This document shows positions 15,570-23,231 of a stretch of 36,182 bases of DNA, piece after piece. Below the pieces are notes generated by a model. That model made no database searches, had not been told where the DNA came from, and saw only the letters and a program-made list of their open reading frames with translations. The position numbers and the translations under genes are program-made. The stretch's first letter is position 1. Each line of letters starts with the position of its first letter. Source of the DNA: an uncultured Lachnospiraceae bacterium (GTDB lineage Bacteria; Bacillota; Clostridia; Lachnospirales; Lachnospiraceae); NCBI GenBank assembly GCA_947630875.1, contig CANRJG010000022.1, positions 1 to 36,182 on the forward strand. The letters are read 5' to 3'.

Positions 15570-16952
15570 TTATTCTATCATTTCCCGCTCTGCGATCAGC
15601 ATAGTTTTGGTCTGTGCCGTGATCTTTACATCCTCGGAGATTCGAAACCCCACAATCCAGATGATCTTGTTGCCGTCCGCCAGCAGCGGTATATTGTCCC
15701 GCATCTGAGCGGGCACCTTCTGATTGATAAAATACCGGTTCAGGCTCTGTTTTTCATTCCCGGCATTTATAATAATATAATCATTTTTCATCCGCGTCCG
15801 CAAAACCGGATGACTATTTATTTTATCATAATCCAGACATTTCGTATAGGTTGCTTTTGAAATTTTTTTCAGTTCCCCGGTATATTTTTCTTTTCGAAAC
15901 GAAAAGGTATGGTTCCGGAAGGAAACGCTTCCTGGAATTTCCGCCGGCACCGTTTCATCCGGATGGCCGGGATAGGCGTTTACGTCATAGATCAGCACAT
16001 TGTCGTAACCGGACACCGCCCGGTATCCGCCGGGCAGATCGATGCGCTTTCCCGCAGGTTCCTCCGCTAAGGAAGCGATCTTGTCCAGATGCCGGCGCCG
16101 CAGGGGCTGCTGTGTGTGAGGCAGCGTATTCCACAACCCGGCAACGATATAGCCTTTCAGCGCTGGATGCTGCGCGGCAAACTGTCTTTTGTCGATCAGC
16201 ACATATTCCTCCTCTCCGGAGGAAATGGCTCTGGCCGCCTTTTCCGCCTGCTGCGTCAGATAATCGTCCGCATACCGCAGCTGCACCGCCGTATCCGCCA
16301 TATGTCTGGCCGGTGAACGGACGATGTGTTCCCGGACATAGGGCAGAATATTATGCCGAATTTTATTTCTCGTATAATCATCACAGAGATTGGTGGCATC
16401 CGTGCGGTAGTCCAGCTGTTTCGCAGCCAGATAAGCCTCAATTTCTCCACGGCTTAAACACATCAGCGGACGGATCACCTCGTTGCGCACCGGCGGAATC
16501 CCCGCCAGTCCCCGGATACCGGTCCCACGGAACAGATGAAACAGCATGGTTTCCGCGTTGTCGTCCATATGATGTGCCGTGGCGATTTTGGCTGCGTTAA
16601 ATTTCTGCTTCGCCTTATGAAACACCTCATATCTTACCAGTCTGCCCATTTCCTCCGCAGAAATACCTTTCTGCGCGGCCAGTGCCGGCACATCGTAACG
16701 GTATGTCTCACATGGAACCTGCAGATCTTTGCAGAGCTGCCGGACAAAAGCTTCGTCCCCGTCCGCTTCCGCGCCCCGGATACCGTGATTGATGTGCACT
16801 GCGCACAGTGAAATTTCATATTTTTTTCTGAAGTTATGCAGCATAAAAAGCAGGCATACCGAATCTGCTCCGCCCGATACGCCCACCAGTACCTTGTCTC
16901 CTTTTTGCAGCATATGATTTTTTTCAATATATGCCATCACTTTTTTTTCCAT
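15570..16952 (-). CDS. tilS: tRNA(Ile)-lysidine synthase
   Basis: A 460-residue ATP-pyrophosphatase that attaches lysine to C34 of the AUA-reading tRNA-Ile, an essential step that switches codon meaning from AUG to AUA. The PP-loop GVSGGADSVCLLFML (about 24-38) and the AHHMDDNAETMLFHLFRGTG motif identify it. The extended C-terminal part (about 240-460) holds the substrate-binding domains. ATG at 16952 with AGGA 8 nt upstream. It lies 69 nt after spoIIE with no clear terminator between. Confidence 0.96.
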   Translation of the reverse strand: MEKKVMAYIEKNHMLQKGDKVLVGVSGGADSVCLLFMLHNFRKKYEISLCAVHINHGIRGAEADGDEAFVRQLCKDLQVPCETYRYDVPALAAQKGISAEEMGRLVRYEVFHKAKQKFNAAKIATAHHMDDNAETMLFHLFRGTGIRGLAGIPPVRNEVIRPLMCLSRGEIEAYLAAKQLDYRTDATNLCDDYTRNKIRHNILPYVREHIVRSPARHMADTAVQLRYADDYLTQQAEKAARAISSGEEEYVLIDKRQFAAQHPALKGYIVAGLWNTLPHTQQPLRRRHLDKIASLAEEPAGKRIDLPGGYRAVSGYDNVLIYDVNAYPGHPDETVPAEIPGSVSFRNHTFSFRKEKYTGELKKISKATYTKCLDYDKINSHPVLRTRMKNDYIIINAGNEKQSLNRYFINQKVPAQMRDNIPLLADGNKIIWIVGFRISEDVKITAQTKTMLIAEREMIE

Positions 16953-17021
16953 TGATTTCTTCCTGTGTCCTTTATCTTTGGTATCATAACAAATCCTGCC
17001 GTAAAAAAAAAGTACCAGTTT

Positions 17022-18830
17022 TTATTTTTTCCAGATTCCCAGCACCAGTACGGTCATATCGTCCTGGGGATTGTATCCGCAGTTTTTTAAAGCCCCTGCC
17101 AGAATATTATTGGCGATTTCCATGGGATTGGGCGAATCCTGCGCTTTGATCAGGTTTTCCAGCGCATCCGTGCTATATCCCAGATCTGTCAGGCCGTCGC
17201 TCACCATGATAATAAAATCGCCGTCCGTTACGGTCATATCCGTGGTATCATATTCCGGACTTTGCAGTACGCCGGCCGGGATAGAGGAAGCCGTGATCCG
17301 TTCCACTGTGTGCTCCCGTTTCAGAAATGACGCGGCGGCCCCCAGCTTGATGAAGTCGCATTTTCCGTCATACAGGTCAATGGAACAGATATCGACGGTG
17401 GAGCAGGCGGGTTCACCATCTGTCAGCACCATGGTGGAATTGATCATTTTCACCGCCGTCTCCTTGCTGAAGCCCGCTTCAATAAACCGCTCCATCAGAT
17501 CGATCACCGTCTCGCTTTCATGGCTGGCCGAAACGCCGCTGCCCATGCCGTCGGAAAGACAGATGAAGGCCTGTCCTTCGTCGGTTTCCAGAAACATATA
17601 GTTATCCCCCGATACCGACTGTCCCGGCTTGATCACCCGGGCGGACTTGCAGATCACCGCGTACTGCGGCTCTTCAATAAAAAGCACACTGGCAGGCGTA
17701 TCGGTGCAGATGGTTTTTGCATACTGCGCCGGCGTCATTCTCACCCCCAGCAGGCGGCTTAATGCCTTTGCGATTTCTTTGGTCTGCACATAGCGGACGC
17801 CATGGACGGCCAGGTTCAGAAAAACCTCATATCTGCCTTTTTTGGAATAGAGTACCGAAACCTTTTCCAGCCGCACATGCATTTCCCGCAATGCTTTTCG
17901 CAGCTTGTCCTCAAAGACGGCGTCTACGTGATCGCTTTCATATACTTCCTCCGCCACCACCGTCATCATATTGGCCATTTCGTCCAGCTGATTAGCTACC
18001 GCCTCTCGGTGTTCGATCAGGCGATTGTACCAGAACAGATGGATTCTGGCCTGATCAAAGACGTCGGTCATGGCGTTTAAAAACCCGTACAGTTTGATGC
18101 ACTGGGAGCGCAGACGTCCCTTCACCATGGAGGTGGTAAGAGAATTGCCCTGTTCCATGTAGCCAAACAGCGTTTCACAGGTGGCCGCCGTGTCCAGATA
18201 ATTCTTTTTCCAGCATTCTTCCGCCTTACTGCAGCGGATGCAGAAATCATGGTAGAGATTGCCGCTCATTCGCTCCAGATCATCCTTGCTGAACCGGCTT
18301 TTCTGATACGGCAGCTCCGAAAAACATTTGGAAAGCCGGGAAAACACCTCTGCGGATTCACACAGTCTGGCCTTTCCGGCGTCCTGCGGCATACTGGCCG
18401 GATCCTCCGATGATTTTAATTCCATCTGAAACGGCAGAAAGGTAAAAATCACGGACAGGGCGGATACCAGGACGCCTTCCGCCAAAGAAAGCACAAAAAT
18501 GCTCCGGCCGCAAAGTCCGGCAATAAAAACGGATGCCCCGGCCAGCAGACAGGCGCACCACTTTACTTTGATTCTATATTTTGATTCCAGGATCCAGTTG
18601 GCAATCAGCAAAAAAAGCATAACGATTCCGTATCGCAGCAGCTGTGCATCGGAGGCGCCGGCAAGCAGCCCCAGCAGCACCGGCGGTAGCAGGGAAAAAC
18701 GATACGGCGTTTCCATCATGGCCGCCGCCAGATAGGCCACGGAAAAAGGGTGCAGGCCAAAAAACGGTATGTATCCGCATACGGCGGCAAGCAGATGGAT
18801 CAGCAGCGCTCTGATGCGCGTCCAGTTCAT
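17022..18830 (-). CDS. spoIIE: Stage II sporulation protein E, short form (PP2C-type phosphatase)
   Basis: A 602-residue membrane serine phosphatase which, by B. subtilis analogy, dephosphorylates SpoIIAA to release sigma-F in the forespore and interacts with FtsZ at the polar septum. Residues 1-130 hold about four or five membrane spans, the middle (about 150-380) is the oligomerisation region, and the PP2C domain (about 390-600) includes SGDNY, DGMGSG at 427-432 and IIMVSDGLTDL. B. subtilis SpoIIE is about 827 residues with ten spans, so the membrane part is much reduced. The ATG at 18830 is set by AAGGAG 8 nt upstream; a GTG three codons earlier overlaps that site. It has its own Spo0A-like promoter. 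Confidence 0.93.
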   Translation of the reverse strand: MNWTRIRALLIHLLAAVCGYIPFFGLHPFSVAYLAAAMMETPYRFSLLPPVLLGLLAGASDAQLLRYGIVMLFLLIANWILESKYRIKVKWCACLLAGASVFIAGLCGRSIFVLSLAEGVLVSALSVIFTFLPFQMELKSSEDPASMPQDAGKARLCESAEVFSRLSKCFSELPYQKSRFSKDDLERMSGNLYHDFCIRCSKAEECWKKNYLDTAATCETLFGYMEQGNSLTTSMVKGRLRSQCIKLYGFLNAMTDVFDQARIHLFWYNRLIEHREAVANQLDEMANMMTVVAEEVYESDHVDAVFEDKLRKALREMHVRLEKVSVLYSKKGRYEVFLNLAVHGVRYVQTKEIAKALSRLLGVRMTPAQYAKTICTDTPASVLFIEEPQYAVICKSARVIKPGQSVSGDNYMFLETDEGQAFICLSDGMGSGVSASHESETVIDLMERFIEAGFSKETAVKMINSTMVLTDGEPACSTVDICSIDLYDGKCDFIKLGAAASFLKREHTVERITASSIPAGVLQSPEYDTTDMTVTDGDFIIMVSDGLTDLGYSTDALENLIKAQDSPNPMEIANNILAGALKNCGYNPQDDMTVLVLGIWKK

Positions 18831-18861
18831 ATACAACACTCCTTATTTGGTAACTACTGGC

Positions 18862-18895
18862 AGTATAGCAAGACGCGTATGGGAAATTTGTCAAA
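18862..18895 (-). promoter_or_regulatory. Spo0A-activated-type promoter of spoIIE
   Basis: On the minus strand, perfect -35 TTGACA (18889-18894), a 21-nt spacer and -10 TATACT (18862-18867). The -35 overlaps TTTGACA, that is TGTCAAA on the other strand, one mismatch from the Spo0A box TGTCGAA. B. subtilis spoIIE and spoIIG promoters share this over-long spacing and 0A boxes at the -35. TGC before the -10 leaves an extended -10 reading possible. Confidence 0.6.
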
Positions 18896-18943
18896 GCAGA
18901 TACACATGAAAAAAATATTTCCTTATGCGGATCGGTCCATACA

Positions 18944-18969
18944 AAAGGACGGATCCTTTAGATCCGTCC
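18944..18969 (-). terminator. Terminator after divIC
   Basis: Perfect 9-bp stem GGACGGATC (18947-18955) / GATCCGTCC (18961-18969) with a 5-nt loop, followed on the minus strand by TTTTG. It separates the rqcP-divIC group from the spoIIE promoter. Confidence 0.7.
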
Positions 18970-18984
18970 CTGATGATTTTTGTA

Positions 18985-19287
18985 TTATTTTTGATTGAAC
19001 CGGAATACAATCTCGTTTTTATCGGCGTAGTTGAACTTTTCTCTTAAGATCTCCCGCTTATAATCGTCTGTATTGACGTAAGCTTTGTAGTCCTCAATTT
19101 CCTGCGCCCTGGCGTTTTCCGCTTCCAGCTCCGCTTCAAGGGCCTCGGCCCGGGCTGCGTAAGCCATGTTTTTCTGACGAAGTTCCAGCCCCTTAAACAA
19201 AACAACGAAAAAGAGAGCCGTTATTACGATCAGTACCGGCATAAAGCGAACGAATTTAAGGCCGTTTTTTCTTTTTGCTGACGCCAA
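18985..19287 (-). CDS. divIC: Septum formation initiator DivIC/FtsB-like
   Basis: A 100-residue bitopic cell-division protein. The basic N-terminus is followed by one membrane helix (about 14-33), a coiled coil (about 35-65) and the conserved tail YVNTDDYKREILREKFNYA, which is typical of DivIC. It joins FtsL and DivIB at the septum. The start is a TTG at 19287 with AGGAG 8 nt upstream; the next ATG would fall inside the membrane helix. It overlaps yabQ by 32 nt. Confidence 0.88.
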   Translation of the reverse strand: MASAKRKNGLKFVRFMPVLIVITALFFVVLFKGLELRQKNMAYAARAEALEAELEAENARAQEIEDYKAYVNTDDYKREILREKFNYADKNEIVFRFNQK

Positions 19288-19723
19288 ATAACCCTCTCCT
19301 TTCCTTATTTCCTTCTACTCTACTATCATTTTGTTCTTTTTTCAAGCCTTTTTCATCGACTTTTTTGTGAATTTTTTTCAATTTTCGAAAAGGCTTTTCT
19401 ATTTGCGTCACCAGCCATCTCAAATATCTGGCCGACGGCTGCACCAGACGATCGCCCAGCGCCCCGTGATACAACAGCATTCCCAGAAAAACACCGGCAA
19501 TGGCAAACCAGCGGATGACGCCGTAATTATATTTGAACAGAAGCCGGAAGACAAGGCAGGTATGAAACATCCAATACAGAAAATCTTCCGTTCCTACCGC
19601 GGCTTTTCCATGGGGAAAAACGCGTCTTACAATACGAATCAGATCATAAGCCCCATGCAGTATCATACCGAGACACAGCGATTCCAGTACAAACCGCGCT
19701 TCCCATACAATCTCCGGACTCAT
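19256..19723 (-). CDS. yabQ: Spore cortex biosynthesis protein YabQ
   Basis: A 155-residue membrane protein of the YabQ family, needed for spore cortex synthesis in B. subtilis. Hydrophobic segments lie at about 10-27, 45-62 and 68-88, and the C-terminal third is lysine/arginine-rich and cytoplasmic. It starts 1 nt after the yabP stop and overlaps divIC by 32 nt. The sequence is diverged, so the call rests on topology together with position between yabP and divIC. Confidence 0.87.
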   Translation of the reverse strand: MSPEIVWEARFVLESLCLGMILHGAYDLIRIVRRVFPHGKAAVGTEDFLYWMFHTCLVFRLLFKYNYGVIRWFAIAGVFLGMLLYHGALGDRLVQPSARYLRWLVTQIEKPFRKLKKIHKKVDEKGLKKEQNDSRVEGNKERRGLFGVSKKKKRP

Positions 19724-19724
19724 G

Positions 19725-19994
19725 CTACTTCAGCAGCCTGCTTAAGGCATTTTTCCCCTTTCCTTTCATCTGATTGCTGTATTTCAGACAAACGGGATCA
19801 CCGGAAAGCGCAATCTCATGCTGTTCCACGGAAAAATATCTGACCTGAAAATCCTTTCCTGTAATGGACAAGGTCCCCATATTGGTCTTTAAAAGGATCT
19901 GATCGCTCTCAAATGAAATGACGTCCTCCACACCGGTAATCAGTCCGTTGTTTTTATCTTCCCAGAGCAGCTTATGTTTGTTGGCCGTTTCCAT
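19725..19994 (-). CDS. yabP: Sporulation protein YabP
   Basis: An 89-residue soluble protein of the YabP/YqfC family, made in the mother cell and required for spore formation; the molecular role is not known. The core ITGVEDVISFESDQILLKTN followed by MGTLSITGKDFQVRYFSVE matches the family beta-rich fold. The ATG at 19994 was chosen because GAGG lies 7 nt before it and the sigma-E-like promoter would start RNA at about 20021. An in-frame ATG at 20009 has a poorer site. Confidence 0.9.
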   Translation of the reverse strand: METANKHKLLWEDKNNGLITGVEDVISFESDQILLKTNMGTLSITGKDFQVRYFSVEQHEIALSGDPVCLKYSNQMKGKGKNALSRLLK

Positions 19995-20027
19995 GTCAAT
20001 GCCTCGCATCGCATCCCTGTTTACTCC

Positions 20028-20057
20028 AGTTTATGAGAGGGCCGTCAGGTTTATGAC
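20028..20057 (-). promoter_or_regulatory. Sigma-E-type promoter of yabP-yabQ
   Basis: On the minus strand, -35 GTCATAAA (20050-20057), a 14-nt spacer and -10 CATAAACT (20028-20035). The B. subtilis sigma-E consensus is roughly GTCATATT, 14 nt, CATACAnT. The -35 overlaps the rqcP stop codon. Confidence 0.6.
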
Positions 20058-20296
20058 TGACAGATTTCGTACATGGATTCCGCTTCTTCTTTTCGGACGG
20101 TTTCCTTCAAAGACAGCACCCGGACCCGCATGGTTTTATTGCCGAAGCCCAGTTCGATCACATCGCCTTCTTTCAGCTGACAGGAAGCCTTGGCAGGCCG
20201 CCCGTTCACCAGCACCCGGCCCGCGTCGCAGGCTTCGTTTGCCACCGTCCGGCGTTTGATCAGTCTGGAAACCTTTAAAAATTTATCCAGCCGCAT
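20051..20296 (-). CDS. rqcP: S4-domain RNA-binding protein RqcP (YabO)
   Basis: An 81-residue S4-domain protein. In B. subtilis RqcP works with RqcH on stalled 50S subunits to add alanine tails to stuck nascent chains. The S4 motif RLDKFLKVSRLIKRRTVANE is at the N-terminus, followed by GRVLVNGRPAKAS and EGDVIEL. ATG at 20296 with GAGG 9 nt upstream. It heads the conserved rqcP-yabP-yabQ-divIC group; in many relatives an HU gene precedes it, whereas here a phosphohexomutase does. Confidence 0.95.
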   Translation of the reverse strand: MRLDKFLKVSRLIKRRTVANEACDAGRVLVNGRPAKASCQLKEGDVIELGFGNKTMRVRVLSLKETVRKEEAESMYEICQS

Positions 20297-20324
20297 GATT
20301 TGTTTCCTCGCTTTTTTCGTAAAT

Positions 20325-20361
20325 CAAATGGCATGCGCGCCGCTTTACAGGCGCGCATGCC
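20325..20361 (-). terminator. Strong hairpin after the phosphohexomutase gene
   Basis: Perfect 12-bp stem GGCATGCGCGCC (20330-20341) / GGCGCGCATGCC (20350-20361) with an 8-nt loop, 9 nt after the stop. The following T-run is imperfect (ATTTGATTT), so some read-through into rqcP is possible. Confidence 0.7.
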
Positions 20362-20370
20362 CTATGGATT

Positions 20371-22101
20371 CTATAACATTGCGTCGATCATTTCCTTCAG
20401 GGCCTGTCCCATCTTCTGCCCCTCTTCCTCTGCATGGGCAAAGGATTTGCCGCGGATGCCGTAGTAGAGTTTGAGCTTCGGCTCCGTGCCGCTGGGTCTG
20501 ACGCAGACCCAGGCCGCCTCATCCAGTTCGTAATAGAGCACGTTGGAAACCGGAAGTCCCGTAGGCGTTACCTTTCCGGTTTGTACGTCCAGGATTTTGT
20601 CCAGCTTGTAATCTCTCACCACGCTGACTTTCAGGCCGCCGATGGCTGCCGGCGGGTTTTTCCGCAGTGTCTCCATGATGGCGCCGATTTTTTCAATGCC
20701 TTCCTTGCCGCTTAACGTGATGGAGCAGACGTCGTCCTTGTAATAGCCGTAGCGTTCATACATGTCCACAAAGGCGCTCCAGAGATTTTCTCCTTTTGCC
20801 TTGTAATATGCCGCCGCTTCGCAAAGCGCCATGGCGGCCACCACCGCGTCCTTATCTCTCGCGTAGGTACCGATCAGGCTGCCGTAGCTTTCCTCAAAGC
20901 CAAAGAGATAGCTGCCTTTTCCGGTGGTTTCAAAATTTAAAATCTGCTGTCCGATATATTTGAAGCCGGTCAGCACCTCGATGAGTTTTACGCCGTAATG
21001 GGCGGCGATGGCGTCTGCCATATTGGTGGTGACAATGGTCTTGATCAGCGCCCCGTCCGCCGGGAGCTTTCCTGCCGCCTGCATCTGGGAAATCTCATAC
21101 TCCGCCAGCAGGCAGCCGGACATATTGCCGGTCAGCGGCATATATTTGCCGGTCTTGAAATCCTTCACATGTACGCCGATGCGGTCCGCGTCGGGATCCG
21201 TGGCCAGTACGATATCCGCGTCCACTTCCTTTGCCAGCTTCAGTCCCAGTTCGAAAGCTTCCGCCGCTTCCGGGTTGGGATAGGATACCGTGGGGAAGTT
21301 TCCGTCGGGCAGTTCCTGCTCCTTCACCACATAAACGTTGGTAAAGCCGATCTCTTTTAAGATTCTCCGGACGGGAAGATTGCCGGTGCCGTGCAGCGGG
21401 GTATAGACAATCTTCAGATCGCTGCCCATTTTCCGGACAATCTCCGGATTCTTCAGTTGCTGCTTCACTACGGCAATATAGCGGTCGTCTACGTCCGCGC
21501 CGATGATGGTCAGAAGGCCTTTCTGAATGGCCGCCTCCTTATCCATGGTCTTTACGGTTTTGTAATCCGTGACCTTCAGCACTTCTTCTGTAATGCCGGT
21601 GTCATGGGGCGGCGTGATCTGGGCGCCGTCTTCCCAGTAAACCTTATAGCCGTTATATTCTGCCGGGTTGTGGCTGGCCGTGATATTGATGCCTGCGATA
21701 CAGCCCAGATCTCTGACTGCGAAAGACAGCTCCGGCGTGGGCCGCAGGGATTCAAACAGATAAGCCTTAATGCCGTTGGCGCAAAGGCAGCAGGCCGCCT
21801 CCAGCGCAAATGCATCCGACATATGACGGGAATCAAAGGCAATGGCCACGCCTTTTGCCCCCGCGCCCTGCAGATTGATGTAATTGGCCAGGCCCTGGGT
21901 GGTCTTGCGGATCACATACTTGTTCATACGGTTGCTGCCTGCCCCGATGACGCCCCGTAAGCCTGCCGTGCCGAATTCCAGATCCTTGTAAAAGCGGTCC
22001 ATGATTTCCTTTTCATCCGTCACAGCACGCAGTTCCGCTTTGGTCGCTTCATCAAAGCAGTCCTCGTTCAGCCAGTAAAGATAGTTCTCTTTGTAGTTCA
22101 T
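20371..22101 (-). CDS. Phosphoglucomutase/phosphomannomutase (alpha-D-phosphohexomutase)
   Basis: A 576-residue phosphohexomutase that interconverts glucose-1-phosphate and glucose-6-phosphate, or the mannose forms. The phosphoserine is S143 in ITASHNPAEYNGYKVYW, the magnesium loop is D302-P-D304-A-D306 and the C-terminal phosphate-binding loop is VRPSGTEPKLKLYY. The length fits the PgcA-type bacterial group. The ATG at 22101 is preceded by GGGGAAGG; an ATG at 22134 has no ribosome site. It could supply glucose-1-phosphate for glycogen or cell-wall sugars, consistent with the GH13 enzyme elsewhere in the window. Confidence 0.94.
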   Translation of the reverse strand: MNYKENYLYWLNEDCFDEATKAELRAVTDEKEIMDRFYKDLEFGTAGLRGVIGAGSNRMNKYVIRKTTQGLANYINLQGAGAKGVAIAFDSRHMSDAFALEAACCLCANGIKAYLFESLRPTPELSFAVRDLGCIAGINITASHNPAEYNGYKVYWEDGAQITPPHDTGITEEVLKVTDYKTVKTMDKEAAIQKGLLTIIGADVDDRYIAVVKQQLKNPEIVRKMGSDLKIVYTPLHGTGNLPVRRILKEIGFTNVYVVKEQELPDGNFPTVSYPNPEAAEAFELGLKLAKEVDADIVLATDPDADRIGVHVKDFKTGKYMPLTGNMSGCLLAEYEISQMQAAGKLPADGALIKTIVTTNMADAIAAHYGVKLIEVLTGFKYIGQQILNFETTGKGSYLFGFEESYGSLIGTYARDKDAVVAAMALCEAAAYYKAKGENLWSAFVDMYERYGYYKDDVCSITLSGKEGIEKIGAIMETLRKNPPAAIGGLKVSVVRDYKLDKILDVQTGKVTPTGLPVSNVLYYELDEAAWVCVRPSGTEPKLKLYYGIRGKSFAHAEEEGQKMGQALKEMIDAML

Positions 22102-22141
22102 TTTCCTTCCCCTTCTTTGTGTATAATATTTCATCTGTATA

Positions 22142-23131
22142 TTACAGAATTTTTTCCAGAAATTCCTGTCGTTTTTTCTCCTGTTCCAGCAGCCGTTCCA
22201 GTTTCTGTTCCAGCCGCTCCGAAATCCAGAGTTTATTGGAATTATAATAATGATCCGTCAGCTTCCAGAATTTCTCCGGATACAGCAGCCGGATTTTCAG
22301 ATAGTTTTGCTCCGGCCCGCTGATGGAACGCTCCGCATCATAGGCCTCCAGCAGCTTTTCTCCCACCAGCAGGTCCCAGTCCCGTTTTTCCAGAATTTTC
22401 CGCATAATGTGCGCCAGATCCTCGATCTGTATGCCGCACTGAAAATGTTCCGGATGGATGATAAACGCCCGTTTGTCTTCCATCAGCACTTCGTGATGGG
22501 AAAAATCACCGTGTTGAAAACAGCCCTTTGCTTCGCTTTGTTCCCGCAGCGTTTCCAACGCCGGGTCATGCAGTTCTTCTTCCGCGCGGCGCCCCTGTTC
22601 CAGAAATGTCTCATATACCTTTAAAAACAGGAATTCAAACCGGCTTTTTTTATTGCGGTTCCGTATGAACCGGCCGGTTTTCGCGATTTCATTGTTGTGC
22701 TTCACCATGGTCTGCCCCGGCATTCCGGCTGAAAGGCAGAGGGTTTCATTTTCCCATTCTGTCCGTGGCATCCGGAAGGCTTTGTGAAATCTCGCCAGCG
22801 CCCCCGCCGCCGCCAGAAGTTCCGGCAGACTGCCGGGATCGCATTCCCGGCACTCTTTCCAGTCCTTCAGAATAAAGCGGTTTCCGAAAATGTCTTCGGA
22901 AACAAATCCGCCTTCCCGCTTTGGCATGGGCAGATCCACAAAAGGGTCTCCGCTTTGTTTTCTTTTTAACTGCAGCTTATATAATAAAGAGGCTTTCTCC
23001 TCGCTGCCGCTGAAAGGATACAGCAGTTTTCTGCCCTTATCCGTGCGGCAGATATAGGAAGCTCTCCCGTGAAATACTTCCCTGACTTCTACGTCATATT
23101 GCTCTAAAACTGCCAGACTGCGCTCGTTCAA
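22142..23131 (-). CDS. CotS-like spore coat protein (kinase-fold)
   Basis: A 329-residue protein with the aminoglycoside-phosphotransferase-like fold of the CotS/YsxE/YutH spore-coat family. The catalytic loop reads HGDFSHHEVL (from H207), close to the CotS form of the loop, while the usual I-D-F/D metal motif is replaced by IIHPEHFQCG, so kinase activity is doubtful. The start is a TTG at 23131 with AAAGGAG 7 nt upstream; no ATG is available nearby. A sigma-K-like promoter lies just upstream, which fits mother-cell coat expression. It lies 40 nt before the phosphohexomutase. Which coat paralogue it is cannot be decided. Confidence 0.78.
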   Translation of the reverse strand: MNERSLAVLEQYDVEVREVFHGRASYICRTDKGRKLLYPFSGSEEKASLLYKLQLKRKQSGDPFVDLPMPKREGGFVSEDIFGNRFILKDWKECRECDPGSLPELLAAAGALARFHKAFRMPRTEWENETLCLSAGMPGQTMVKHNNEIAKTGRFIRNRNKKSRFEFLFLKVYETFLEQGRRAEEELHDPALETLREQSEAKGCFQHGDFSHHEVLMEDKRAFIIHPEHFQCGIQIEDLAHIMRKILEKRDWDLLVGEKLLEAYDAERSISGPEQNYLKIRLLYPEKFWKLTDHYYNSNKLWISERLEQKLERLLEQEKKRQEFLEKIL

Positions 23132-23157
23132 TGTTTTTCTCCTTTTACCGTTCTTTT

Positions 23158-23184
23158 TATCATATGTAAAAGGAGTGGCAAAGT
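23158..23184 (-). promoter_or_regulatory. Sigma-K-type promoter of the cotS-like gene
   Basis: On the minus strand, -35 AC (23183-23184), a 16-nt spacer and -10 CATATGATA (23158-23166), a perfect match to the B. subtilis sigma-K pattern AC, 16-17 nt, CATAnnnTA. The transcript would begin about 20 nt before the TTG start. The motif is short and AT-rich. Confidence 0.5.
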
Positions 23185-23231
23185 ATGTCTGTTTTGCGGC
23201 TTTAATTCCGCAGGCCTCTAAGACAGTAAGC

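Noticed and set aside
23167-23231. Terminator after cca
   Set aside because: Only a short TGCGG/CCGCA hairpin without a T-run is present, too weak to call.
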